NCBI RefSeq assembly: GCF_000208865.1
Contig: NC_018392.1
Location: 2,252,793 to 2,316,792, forward strand
Length of the DNA stretch: 64,000 bases
From: Neospora caninum Liverpool
Lineage: Eukaryota > Apicomplexa > Conoidasida > Eucoccidiorida > Sarcocystidae
Reading direction: 5' to 3'
Both the position numbers and the translations under genes were made by a program. Positions 1 through 12,500 of the stretch are shown one piece after another (the first letter of the stretch is position 1; every line of letters starts with the position of its first letter). The notes below the pieces were generated by a model, which was not told the DNA's origin, did not search any database, and worked only from the letters and a program-made list of their open reading frames with translations.

Positions 1-128
1 AATTACAGTTGAGAGGTGTGCATGCGTATAGCGTCTGAGAGTGCAGGAGAAATGCAGGGAAGGACTCCAAAAACTACTTACAGTCATTTCATTTTTCCGC
101 GTTTGAATGCTTGCTTTTTCTCCTGCAG

Positions 129-183
129 CCAATCCTTTCGCTTTCCAGCGTGGTGGGCGTGGACCACGGGGAATGCGCGGCAG
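129..183 (+). CDS. possible internal exon of a gene cut by the left edge
   Basis: A 55-base segment lies between a textbook acceptor (a T/C-rich run ending in tcctgcag at 121-128) and a textbook donor (cag|gtgagt at 181-188). All three frames are open across it, so the frame cannot be fixed from this exon alone. One frame reads PILSLSSVVGVDHGECAA and another reads QSFRFPAWWAWTTGNARQ. A second acceptor-like site (ctgtctgcag, ending at 490) lies downstream; joining to it gives an open continuation in two of the frames. No ORF in the window supplies a start codon, so the gene would begin to the left. The call rests only on the paired splice signals. Chance pairing is possible. Confidence 0.3.
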
Positions 184-3023
184 GTGAGTATGTTGGCGCA
201 GAGATGTCTTCACGTTAGCACCTGTGTGTGTCACAAGATCTTATAAAGGGAAGGAATAAGTTTGTGGAAAAATCATTCGTTAGGTAAATTTCTGCGCCGT
301 GCATACGCCTAGCGAATGGCCAGCTACGTAGTTCTCGATGCGGAGCAGATAGCATTTTTTCCGACGGCTCTGGGACTTCGAGTTGTAGCACACGACACTT
401 CACTCGAGATATGGTCTCGAAGACTTCGGCTTCTGCTTTTTGCACATTGTTTTTCGTTTCAGAATGTGTGGTGCGTTTTGCTGTCTGCAGGGGAGGCCGG
501 AGGCGATGATAGTGGTTGTCTCCCTCTTTCCCGGAGCAGCTGTGACTCCTCTTTTTTCAGTTCCGATATAGGCGCTCACTATTTTTCCGTTTTCTGGGAA
601 ATCGACAGTGGACATTCTTTTCAGTTCATTCCCTGTGCATGCATTGAAGGATGCATCCACAACTCCAAGCAGATGTTTTTCTTCTGCGCCACGTATCTTT
701 CTGGGCACGAGTCAACCGCTTCTCGTTCGAATGGCATTGCTGAACGGAACTGTGTTGTTCGGGAAACGCATAAACGAAGCCTCCTTTCCCCCGTTATTGA
801 TACGAACATGGTGTATACAAAGCATATACGCATCAGGCAGATTCTCTTTCCGTTTAGAGATTTCACAGACAGGTCCTTCGATTGGAAAGCAACCAACGAG
901 GGGGGCGCGAGACGTCGTTCGCGCCGTGACTGTTTTGTTTCGATGAATTCTTTGTTTTAGATCCAGCATACAGGAACGAGCAGGGAGCAATAGGGTATAC
1001 ACGTGAGCAGTGGACGCTGTTTTTTTCCGTGAGGACAACGCGGGAGGGGGGAAAGCGGCTGTCCAAAAGAATGAGCAAGGGCAGTCCGGTATCCTGACGA
1101 GAAGATTGTTCGGAGAGGTGGCTACACAGGATATCGAAGCAAAATCACAACGAAGCCGGGCAAGGCGTTGAAAGTGCTGACGCCATGATAGCCGTTAGCA
1201 GCCGCATCCAAAACTCCTCTCTCACTTTGTCCCCACGCACAACCCTTTATAGGTCGCTTAGGTAGTGTGTTTCAACCGACCTTGCAAACATGTGACCGAG
1301 GAAAAAGTTGAGATCAAAACATACAGGTCTCGCGTTTTCAGCGCGGTCGTTCTCTGGTTTCTTTCAAAGCATTCACATTTCCAGTGATCTGTTTATACGA
1401 ACCAACCTTCACACAGATTTCTTGGTTATTGCGGTTCGTAAATGGATCTGTAACGTCAGTATCTGCCCACATTACACTTCACTCCAGAAAATACGGGAGC
1501 AAGAATCCCCCTGTTCATAGTATCATGGGAGAGAGACGAACAGTCCAGCGACACAGCAGAGAAGCGTACGCCTGGTGATATTGGCTAACGAGTGAAGCAG
1601 ATTCTTATTTCTCGAGCGCAAGTCCCGCGTTGGTGTTGTCGCACCTTCTACGGACCGACAGAAATGAGGACGATCTCCAGAGCGCGTGAGTCTAGAAAGT
1701 AACAGGACCAGCACCAGATGGCCCAGATCCGGCTCCCTCAGTCACTCTAATTCTTGATGAGACGCTTCGAGTGAGGAGACAACAAGGCCTGGTATGTCTG
1801 GAAGTGCCGCTGGGCCACAACGTTCTTTGGTAGGCCACTGGTTCTGTTCTCTTCCGCTTAAACGGAGCTTTGCAATGATATATGCAGTAATCACTGGTAC
1901 AAGAACTCACTCCTCTCAGTCCTTCTTCTTGTAACTGGGAGTTCAGTATCTCCCAGTGACACCCATTCCATGCTAAACAGGCGAACGTCTCGGTTGTTTT
2001 TTCGCACATGGCGACAGCTCTCGAGATTGCCGTCAAGCGGATCATGTACCGTGCATCGAGTGACGAAACAACAAATTCCCTTCAACCGGGGGAATAGAGC
2101 GACATTTCCCTCACCCGAACAACGGAAGGTGGACTAGAAGAAGAAACCGTCGTTGAGCGAGGGGCAACCAACTTTTTTGAGGGTCCCGAAGTGATCGCAT
2201 TCCTAGTCACGCATTCTGGTCATGCTGGGTTAGGGGATCAATGCCCAAGGTGAGAGCGCGTACCGTTAACCGCACATAAAATCTTTTCGAGGCTGATCTC
2301 GAATGTTTGTCTCTGAGGCTAAAAAACAACTATATTCTCTCGTGAGTGTCGTTGCGATTACGTAGCTATTCGAATTCGGATGCTAGTCTTTATCTTACAC
2401 TATGTGCATCAAGTGAAATTGAAACGAGCGACTCGTTCAGAATGGAAATGTTCTTTTTCCCAATATCAAGACTCGTTGATCATTACTAAGTTGATAGTAA
2501 CGAGGGAGGTCAACGTGGTTCAGAATATCTGTCGCTTGAGAAGTACGGTCTTAACCATTGGATTGATTGTGGATTGACAACATCGTGAATGAAATGTGCG
2601 GAAGGCTACGACTCACTGAATCTAGAGGGTCGTGATGACTTTTCTACAATCCCTTATAACCGCAGTCGATAGAAGTGACAGGTGCCACAGGCAAATATTG
2701 TACACGTTTGCAATCACATGCAGCCCGATAAAAAAGTTGTGCAATGTATCTGCATGCCATGGCTTTCCTCGATCCAGTTACTTTTAACCGAGGCCTACAT
2801 CGCACTTCCAATCGCAAGTCACTAGGGAATGTCGGCACACGCTTCCTAAGATATTCGCTCGCCTGAGGTGCTCCTTGTATTCAGTGAAAACGTCACGCAG
2901 CAGTACAAAAGGATATCGCAGCGTTTCCTTCCCAGACTTCGCAAAACTTTTGTGGCCTGTAAACCATCCGGAGGTTTTAATGAGAAACCGGCATTTCCTT
3001 TCACCATACATTCTCATCCAGCA
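184..3023. other. gene-poor stretch
   Basis: No convincing coding region. A 214-codon ATG-started ORF (316-960, +) is present, but its product has no recognisable features and it spans the second acceptor-like site near 490. The rest holds only short ORFs in every frame. A TGCATGC-type element occurs near 635-645. Nothing else is recognised. Confidence 0.5.
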
Positions 3024-3818
3024 ATGCTGTCAGAGGCGTCAAACCGTCAGTTTGCTGAGACATGGGACCCCCCCGTTCAAGGCCGGAATCCTCAAGGGTG
3101 TGTGAACCCATGGGGGAAAACTGTTCTACGCTGCCCCCAGTGTAGGTCAACTCTATTTGTACCTGTGTCCTGTATCCGGAGTTCAGATGACGCTGAGTAT
3201 GATTTGAGCAATCCCGAGCTCCACCGGCAACTCAGCTGTGATTCGGCAGCGTCAGCCAATACACAGGGTTGCTGTCTCAGGTGTTCCTCACTTGCAAGTC
3301 CATTTCCTGCCTTCAGAAGGGCCCAGCCGCTTCCTAAGTTCGGGTGGGAAAACGGGTCTCTCAGTGGAAGCAGCCGTCTAGAATGTATGGATGGACTAGC
3401 ATCTCGAGAATTACCTACCGATTATCCGATAGCAATTAAGGGCTTCCATGAAGGACAGAGAAACCGACCTGCGCCCTGGAACAGACCCAAATCGCAAAAA
3501 CGCAGTGGAAACTCCTCTAAGGAGAACTTGAAGGATTTCACGCCACTGGGGAACCGTGCCTCCCCTCTTCCTTTGCTCCGTAGATCAAGAGCCTCGGAGG
3601 CAAAAATAGTGAAACCCTTCCAAAACCGTGCAAGCAAGCGAGAAGAAGCGATAACTCGGTTGTATTTGGGAGACATTGCGCGACAACATCCCCTTGATGA
3701 CGATGATGCATTCCTCAAGCAATCGTGGTTTCTGGCTAGAGACAATCCATGGCGATCGAATCATTGGGTGGACGAAGAACATAAATCCACTGAAAACCCG
3801 TACAGCCTCCCAATATAG
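3024..3818 (+). CDS. hypothetical protein with two CxxC pairs
   Basis: Open frame of 264 residues from the ATG at 3024 to TAG at 3816-3818. The frame stays open about 50 codons further upstream but has no ATG there. The start is immediately preceded by an acceptor-like tcatccag, so a 5' exon could exist. C37-P-Q-C40 and C84-L-R-C87, with further cysteines at 50, 72 and 83, could make a small zinc ribbon. The C-terminal half is basic (several Lys/Arg clusters) and ends in an acidic run (four Asp) followed by a Trp-rich tail. I do not recognise a family. An ORF of this length is unlikely by chance at this base composition, but the surrounding 5 kb has no other gene, so a decayed or lineage-specific gene is also possible. 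Confidence 0.5.
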   Translation: MLSEASNRQFAETWDPPVQGRNPQGCVNPWGKTVLRCPQCRSTLFVPVSCIRSSDDAEYDLSNPELHRQLSCDSAASANTQGCCLRCSSLASPFPAFRRAQPLPKFGWENGSLSGSSRLECMDGLASRELPTDYPIAIKGFHEGQRNRPAPWNRPKSQKRSGNSSKENLKDFTPLGNRASPLPLLRRSRASEAKIVKPFQNRASKREEAITRLYLGDIARQHPLDDDDAFLKQSWFLARDNPWRSNHWVDEEHKSTENPYSLPI

Positions 3819-6559
3819 CAGGCGAAGACAGCCCACTCCTGATTGAAGGTTCTCATTGCTTTGCGCATGGCTGACCGTCGACGAAACGAACCGTAATCCA
3901 CAATCAGTGGATATCCGGTTAAAGGCAACTAAGAACTTAAGTTATCTGATTCGAACACGTTCCTTCTGGTTCGATTTGAAACTCCGATACCACGGCGGTA
4001 GGCCTTCCTTCTTGACTATTGCTACGAGAACAGACCAACATGCTGTAGCCTGACCGTCCTCCAAAGGGATAGTTTTGGAAGTCGTGTAAGAAATCGCGGT
4101 AATATACGACTGTCCAGCTTGTCGGTTTACAGTCACATTGGTACACTGCACGCGTGCCTACGGGCTTTGCAAAGGAAACCCAAAGGAAGTTACGTCCCGT
4201 CATACGTCTTCCTGCCCCAATCTCCCGAAACTGGTCTGCTCTGGCATTCAGTAATACCTAGGCTAGTTGCCGCGCATTGAGTACTTGAACTTGAACCACA
4301 CGGTGACATTTGAACATCGCCGAGCGACTGAGGGAAGGCTGAAGGACATCGTTCCCAGTTCTGCCTTCTTCGTCTCATTGCTGATCGGAATCGTGGCCCT
4401 TTCCTCCTGGAACTCTAGTCCTATGTGGTTGTTTCCGTGTGGACAAGTGCCACCATCTGCGAATTCAAACCCGCCTCAGAAATGATAGAAATAGATGTTG
4501 CAGTCGTACCACTGCGTAGATATCGGGTGTGCCTCGCGTAGGCACCATTACCTCGTTTCATGCCGCTGCGTCACAGCTTATATAAATGAAGCCGACGATC
4601 CACATGCATGAAGGATTACCCCAGCATTCCGCTGTCTTTTCAGCACCAGAGAAGTGTCCGTTTCTTTCAATCCAGTCGAATCCGACTAGTTGTTCAGAAG
4701 AATTGGTATTTCATTATCCTGATGCTTCCATAAGGAGAACCCCTGACTGTTTTCAATGTGGCGTAAACAGAACATTAGGGTTCCCATTAAACGGAGGGCT
4801 ATGGTAAGCGACAGTGTACGAAGGAAAGATTCCTCAAACTTCGGGGGTTACGGGGCTTAGATGACATCTCGCTGAATCTACTTCCTGTGTGTGATTTCCC
4901 AAGTCACACACCTCGCCATAAGTACCTCAGCCTGCCAGTTCGAATTAGCCATTTATAATGCAGAAGCGCGTGACATATCGGATTCAACCTGGTCACGAGT
5001 CATCTCGCCTCTCAGGCATACCGCAAGCTGGGAGCCAGAGCCACTCGCAACGACTTATAACCCTTATGCTGATAAAGAATGCATAGTTTGTTGTATGGGG
5101 TCCTATGCAATCTGCCACTGGAGCGCAACGTACCAACCCGGCGAAACATTCTGATGAGGAACCTCGCGGTAAACTCGAAACCACTTCTGCATTTTACGCT
5201 GCGCTATACGAGGAAGCACATATCCAGCGTTACGGCGTGTTGAAGAGACTGGCAGCACGAGTAACCTTTTGGAAGTATGATTTGGCATGGTGTGGCACTG
5301 AATCACCCGAATCCGTAGTCGTTACGAACAGCTTCCAGCTTAAAGCCGCAAGGGCATCGCAACACTCTTTTCTGTTGCCATTCCAAACTCGTGACAACTC
5401 ACAGGATGACTTTGTTTTTCCAGGCGAACAGATTCTACAGCGACTCCAGCAAGAGTAAATAGCACTACCAGGGTGACTGAGCGTTATCAACGGTACACGC
5501 GAAAAAAGGAAATGCCTTTAAATTTATTGGGGTCTCATCCCACCCCACTCGGTACGCATGCGCAGATTCTCTGCATGTTTGGCCAAATAGATTGAGCGTT
5601 ATTTATTCTGTCTGTTGTTTCCGAACGTAAGTAACTCGGCAATACTTGTCCTGTTGAAGTCGTTTTTCTCTTGGAAATTGCCGTGGTGGTTGGTACGTGG
5701 GCAGTTCGTTAACGCATCCTTTTCCATGGGGATGGTGAATAGTGTATGATGCTGCGGATCTGGTTAATTTCCGCGGTTTTGGAAACTCCCCCTTCCAGAG
5801 GGCTAAAGGAAAAGAAAACGTCACGTCAAAAAAGGCATGGTTACAAGGTTGACCTAGCCGCAATAAAGAGGCTCTGAAGATACACTGAAGCTTTGGATGC
5901 AAAAACGACTTGCCTCGTTCAACCGGCAACGCCTGCAAAAAGTGGCATCGCAGTTGAAGTTTCCTCCTTTTGCCATTTTTATTCGATTCACCTCTCTTGC
6001 ATTCTGATCATTTTTCCTTCGTCTCAGATCTCTGTCAAACTCGACTTACTCTAGTTAAACGTGCAGCCGCGAACGGCCGCGTCAGTTCGACGCCGCCGTA
6101 AAGGGGCGGCCCGCGGACGTCGGTTTTTATGCACATGCGTAGAGCTGCGCTGCTTACAAGTTTGAAAACATTTGAAAATGAGACAGCATCCCCAAGCACC
6201 TGGTTGCTTTTTGCTCATGACGGGGGAAATCAGGAGGAAGGGGCCCCTAACTGGAAAAACTGCAACGTTTTGCTGTGCGACAACTCTGCGTAAACGCATT
6301 TGTTGCTCGGAATATTTCTCTCTTGCCTCTGCGCTCAAGCGAAAGGATGCCTGTCACCGGCGTTTGTAATCGGATTGTAAACCGCAGGTGCCCGCCAGCG
6401 TCTCGGTAACACTTCAGACCGAGTAGTAAAGGCAATCTCGTAGGTATGCGCGGCAGGTTGTGGTGCAGCCGCTTTGCCAGTAAACTCAGGGTGGACTGCT
6501 GGTACGCAACTACTAGACGCCCTCTGTAAACCACTCTGTCAGCACATGTGTACACCGGT
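3819..6559. other. intergenic, upstream region of the 6.6-15.5 kb gene
   Basis: No well-supported gene. One 117-codon ATG-started ORF (5105-5458, +) is the best candidate and is not long enough to stand alone. A TGCATG element (near 4600) and a GCATGC element (near 5556) occur. The last few hundred bases are presumably promoter and 5' leader of the large plus-strand gene. A possible acceptor (ctctgtcag, ending near 6541) just before its first ATG suggests a 5' UTR intron. Confidence 0.4.
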
Positions 6560-9500
6560 ATGGATTGCCGTCGCCCTCAAACCGCGAGAAACTCTTCCGC
6601 CTTGCCGTCGTCGCGGTCCTTCTCTTCTCCCAGTCCGAAAGGTTTTGGCCGCGCCAAGCAACGGCCGGCAGTTCAGCCCCTCGATTTGACAGAGTTGCCT
6701 CGCGAACCGAACGCTGCAGCCTCTCCCAAAGGCTCGCTATCTCGAGTTACTCAGAACCATCGATCCACACGCGATCGCCCAGTGTATCGTCATGTCGTGG
6801 CTCGAATCGCAACTGACGTGCGAATCGACGCCAGTGCGAACCGCAGCTCTTCTGCTACTTTCCCTGGTACTCCCTTCTCAGTTGTCGGTATCCCACAGCG
6901 TCCAGAAGTAGAAACCTGCTTCCCACATCTCGGAAACCAACCAGTTAGCGGCCCTTACGAACCGCCCACGAAACAAAACTGTCGGCAACACTATCGTCAA
7001 ACAACTAGCGCGTTAGGGAGCCCAGGCGAGGGACCCTATTCTACGCTTTCGTCTTCCTCGCCACTCGGTATCACGAGCGTCTGCGGTATTTCGGGGGAAA
7101 GTGAATTTCCCTTTGGTGCCTCTGCGGTCAACTCGGCGCGATCACCTCACACGCGCGGTGACCTCACGACCCATCAGACTGCCCACAGTTTTGTCAGGGA
7201 ACCTCCGGTCGTGGTCTGCGGGACGCCAGTGCAGCATCACTTGCCAGTTTCCAGGATATCCTCGTCACCACCTCAGTCTCTCTGTGTTGAGCCTACTCCA
7301 CGAACTCAACTCTCTTCTAGTCAGGGAGCGACGCCGGCGTCAGCCAGGGCACAACCAGACTGTGGACCCTCCAGATGCACGACTGCCTCGACGTATCGTC
7401 AGTCGCGTCTTCCTCTCTCATCACTGCGAAACGGGCTTTCTGGTTCCGCTTTCATCGACGGTGGGAGCTCAGGAGGCTGGTGTGTGTCGACAGCTCGGAG
7501 CAGCTCGGTAGAGACATGTGGAACGTTTCCTCGTCCCTTCGACGTCAGGCATTCCCTGTCACAGACTGGGAGTCGCGGAAAGAAAAAACGGTCGACAAAT
7601 CGTATCGTCCAGACTGCGGACAGCGGTCACATGCCGGCACCACGTGTGCGGACTGGAGATACCTCTGGCGACGACAGCCACGCAGAAGAAAAAAAGCGGT
7701 TCGTGGATCCTGCCACATATACGCGCCTCCCACCCGAGGTATGGGTGTACAAGTATCAATCTCCCGTCGGCCTGCCAGCAGCGTCTTGCACAAATCGGGA
7801 AGTCTCGAAAAAGCAGGGTTCTACCGGGACCGACCCTGACGAAACAGGTGGTAAGTGGGATTCCGGTGGAAGCGCGGACGTGATCCAGTCTTCTAGCTCT
7901 TGCGTTCCTCCGGCAGATCCTGGTCATATAGGGAAAGAGATTGCGTTTCCTCTGGAGCATCCACAAGGGCATCAACAAGCCGACTTCCTATGCTCCTCGA
8001 TTCCCATCCTCCTCCAAGTGTACGAAGTCCCGACTCTTTTCAGTCTGAAAAATGGACTGGCCAGGACCAACCACTTTCCGTGGCCGCCGCCGTGTCTCTC
8101 CCAGGACAGCGTCGGCCCCGCTGTGCCCTTGAAGACCACGGCCCTCCGAGATGCTCGGGACAACGCGAACGTAAACATATCAGGCAGAGAGGCAGAAGAC
8201 AAGGGACAAAACGTAGTGAACCGTCACAAGGACGAGGCTGCGCCTCTACAATCTCACCTCTCACCCTACGGCGGACCCCTTTCACAACACCCGGCTGAAT
8301 CTCGCCTGTCAAAAACACCCCGTAGCACAAATGAGAGCCGCGGAATAGGAAGCGTTTTAGGATGTCGATCCCCCCGAGAAGCAGGAGACGAGGCCTCGCG
8401 TTCGCATCAGGCAGCTCTTCCTTTACCTCCACCAAATGGCTTTCTGGCAAGAGGCCTTCAAGCGATTCACAAAGGACGGATCCAGCAAACTTGGTGGCGC
8501 GGTTTGATGCGAACGCTGGACGTGTCTTTCTCTGAGCTGTCTAGGCAGCTGAAATTGTTTGCTCCCTTCCATGCCCGCTGCGTTGAGAAACTGCAGCAGA
8601 GCCTCCTCGCTTACGGAGAAATCTACGACGCGTCTGTCGCGGATATTTTCTCTGAACTCCAAACGTCTCTTTTGGAGCTGTACAAGACGGAGGTCAGTCT
8701 CCGGCGGGAGCAACGCGATATGTCAAGGCTGCTGGAACTGCTCGAGGGAAAAAGGCAAGAGGCCGAAGAGCTGAGGCGCATGCTAGACATCCATACCCAT
8801 CTCTTTGGACTGCAGGAACTTGACGCCCTGGCTGTGCGCCAAGCGGAAGAAGAAGCTACGGCGGCGGATTTACAGTGGCAACGCCTCCTTGAGCACCTCG
8901 AGGCCGTCCGCCTCAATCGCGACAGGGTAGCAACAGCCGAGACATGGGTCACACGGTCGACCGGCGAATGTAAAGACGGGGATCTGTCGAACCCACATCG
9001 GCAGGTGATTGCCCGAGTGTTTCCAATATCTGCAACTCTTCTTCCCCACCAAACGTTTTTGCGAGGGGAACTCGGCTCAGGAGGCTACGGCAAGTTACTG
9101 CGCATCAACCTCCCTCCCGGAAGGTGGACGATTGGCCTCGCCATCACCTGCACAGCACCGATCGACGTGTGTCTCCTGATGCTTCTCGCCCAGCGCCGTC
9201 ATCCCTCTCTGCGCCGGGAAGGAGGTGAGTGCCTGTCTAGGCCACAGAGAGACGCGGCGCCAGGGAGGGAGACACCAAGTGCTTTCTACGTGTCCTTTGA
9301 CGCAAGTGGCCCCCGCCGAGCCGCTTTGCAAGATGACAAGCGAAGTTGTCGGGCGCCCACAGCTCACGGAAGCGCTGCTTCGTCTTCACAGCCTTCTATC
9401 CCCACATTAGATCCCTCTCTGACTCTGATGAGCGCGACACCTCCGGAGTGGAACGCCTTTGCTTCCCTGTCTGTACACCCGCGGGAAGCACAGATTCTCC

Positions 9501-12500
9501 ACGTCCGTACGCCTCCAGAAGGCACTCCAGATGGAGGATGGCTGCTGCTTCGTGTACAGCCAACTGAGCAAGTCAACCGGCGGCTGCTGGACAGAACCGC
9601 GGAGACGTACGCAAATGCCTTGCGTGCGTATTCCTGTACATCGCCAAATCTTGAGGAATCCAAGCCCGTGCCTAGCTCGGCGGAAACTGCAGACGCTGGC
9701 AAAAGATCGGGACAGGGCCTCTGCGTCGCTGCCCCACTCGAGACAGAAAATCCTTCTTTTGCTCGGCGCAGCAGAGGCGCTGAAGCCCCTAAAAGCTTCA
9801 CTGGGGTATCCCCCGGCAACCCAGTATGCGGCACACAAGTCGCGGATCAGGAAGTGAGAACACCTTGTGAGAAGACGGTGAAATTCTCCATCGGAGTCCA
9901 CTCCGTGTTTCTCCACCCTGCTCTGGCGAGCAAAGACCGCGGCGCGGGATCTGGAATTCCGAGAAGGAGCGAAGGCGGACGGACGGAAGCAGAGGGGGAA
10001 GAAACCAAAGTCGCCACGGCAACATCTCTCTCGCCTTCTGGATCCGCTTTTCAAGAGGAGCTATGCGCTCCTTTGGAAGAGAGTGCAGACAGAGGGTCCG
10101 ACACCCGAGATGAGAAAACAAGGCATGGCAAGTTCGGTGTCGCAAATTCGTCCGCTCCGCCAGCTTCTAGGTTTCCGGTTCCACGTGCTCCGCCGTCTCT
10201 CTTGCCACGCTCAACGGTTCGAAGGGATGTCTGCGTTCAGACGGTCAAATCGAGCCTTCTGCGGGGCACTCTTTGTTCTCTTCACGACGGGCCGCGACCG
10301 CCTCCTGTTCCGCAATTCTGCATGTGTGACGATCCTTCTTGGGGAAGTCCACCTCGGCGGACGTCTGCAGGGACCCGCGAAGCCACGCGGTCCCATGAAA
10401 AAGCCTCCCCTTCTTCCACACATCCTTGTCCTTCGTCTCCCGCCTCCCATCCTGAGGCTGCTTCCGCATCGCCCTCGCACCTGGACCCTCAGCTCAAGCA
10501 GCCCCTGTTCTACGCGCCGTCCTTTCCGCTGCTGAAGGTTCTCCTCGACGACACCCCAGTGCCCCTCGGGGACTTTTCCTCACTCCTTTACCCCCCTTCT
10601 TGCATGCACGGCGAGAGAGGCGCTGCCGCGACCGCTCCAGGCGTTCTCTCCGGGGCGCGCTTCGTTCGCTGGCCGCTTCAGTTGCTGGTGGAGACAGCGT
10701 GGATCGTTCTCGTTCAGCGAGCTCGAGAGCGCCGACATCTGCGGGCGAGGCGAGCGGATCGCAGGCACCAGAGAAGCGAGGCTTTGTCTCTGTTCGAGAA
10801 ACACTGTGTGCATCGAGCAATTCACTCGGAGAGCGGAGGCTCTGGACCGCCGCAGAGTCGGAAGGGAGGACGACAGAGCGGTCGTCGGCGAGGCAAAGAG
10901 CCGTCCCCCCTCGGGCGTTGTGTCACGGACTCGCGGTGTTGTGACACAGACGGTGCCTCGGCCAGGAGTGCCGACCCGACTTGCCAATTCACAAACTTGA
11001 GCAACAGTCCAAGGCTGTTTATCCAGACTTCCGCCTCAGAAGATGACGTAAATCTTGGGGAACAGGGCCAAAGAGGAAGTGGGCGAATGCCCTTGACAAA
11101 GAAACAAGAGAGACAACTCCGGCCAAATTCCAGCGGCTCTGCACTTCCCGCGTCCGCAGCGCCTCTCGAAAAGCTTGGCACAGAGACGAACGGAGGGGGG
11201 GGAGAACAGGAGCCTTGTTTTGCAAAGGGAAAGCCTGACGCAACAGAGAAAAAAATGTGTGCAGGTGATCCGCCTCGACCGGCTGCACTTTGGCGAGCAG
11301 TGCAGGACGCCGCGGAAGCAGCCGAGAGTGCGAAAGATCCAGAGGAAGAGTCGCTCGCAAGTTTCACCTTCACCTTCTTTCTCCGTCGATTTGGAGTGGC
11401 GTTTCTCTCCCACAAAGCTCTCCACTCCTTTCTCCTCTCTCTGCTCTACTATGCGCCACTCCTCACACCTGTGTCGCCGACACAACAGCGGGAAGCATTC
11501 TGCGGGAAGAATACGCGCCCGCGTCACCCCTCACTTTTTGAGTTTGAAGGTGCCTTCTCACCCGCACCCAACACGTCTGGACACCACGCAGACTTCAGGG
11601 CTTCGGGGAAGGGGCGTCTCTGTGACTCTGGGCACGACTCTTCTCCAGTCTCCACCCGCCACCAGCGGCAGCAGGTGAAAATCTGTTCGCGCATCCGAGG
11701 CTTTCTGCCGCTGTTCTCTGCGCGCCTGTTTGGACGTCTCACGGGCCTCTTGAGCGCCTCCGAGGACACGCACCCCTTTCGCCAGTCTCTCGACGACTTT
11801 CTCTGTCTTGCGCTCGACGCCCTTGTGGACCAGATCGGAGCAGACCAGACGGCGTCTCGGGCAAAGCGAGAGTCGAGGGAGAAATCCGAAAGAGCGGGAC
11901 AAGCAGTTCGTTCACCCGCCTCGACACACAAGCACGCCTCCACCTCCCTTGTTACCAATCCGGGAGATAGGGCCCACGCGTGTTTCCCTTCCCGGCCTCT
12001 CACGGCATCTTCTGGGCTTCAGAGGGAGGCAGCGCAGGCGGGTACACGAAATGAGCCGTCTCTGCGACCGCGTCCTCCTGACAACGCAGGAGTTGGACTG
12101 TGTTTGGCTGTCTCGCATGCTGCCGCCGCGAAAATTGTGCGCCGGGTGTTTCATGAAGAAGGAACCACAGAGTATCGACTCGCCGCCCTCGAGGCTCTCG
12201 ACTCCCATAGAGACGCTGCGGTCGCGGCGATGCGCTCCCGCCAGCTGGGGCTTCGGGCGCGTTGGGCGCGGGGACGGCCGGCGATCACCGGCGAAGGCGC
12301 GACATCCGCTTTCCTAGAAGAAAGAGTCAGAGAGACCGACGGGGAACTAAAGAGGAGAGCGGCGCAGGGGACTCGCACGGAAGTGAGAGCTGCGCGTTCG
12401 ACGGGGAGGTGGGACGCGCGTGAGGCGAGTAGCGCCCCGGTCTCGGAACGAGAGGGAGACTCAAGGGACAGTCGCGCGAAAGACGTGGAGCCCGGGAAAC

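Noticed and set aside
316..960. 214-codon plus-strand ORF
   Set aside because: ATG-started but featureless, crosses a candidate acceptor near 490, and a length like this is expected by chance in 64 kb.
5105..5458. 117-codon plus-strand ORF
   Set aside because: Too short to stand without splice, domain or conservation evidence.
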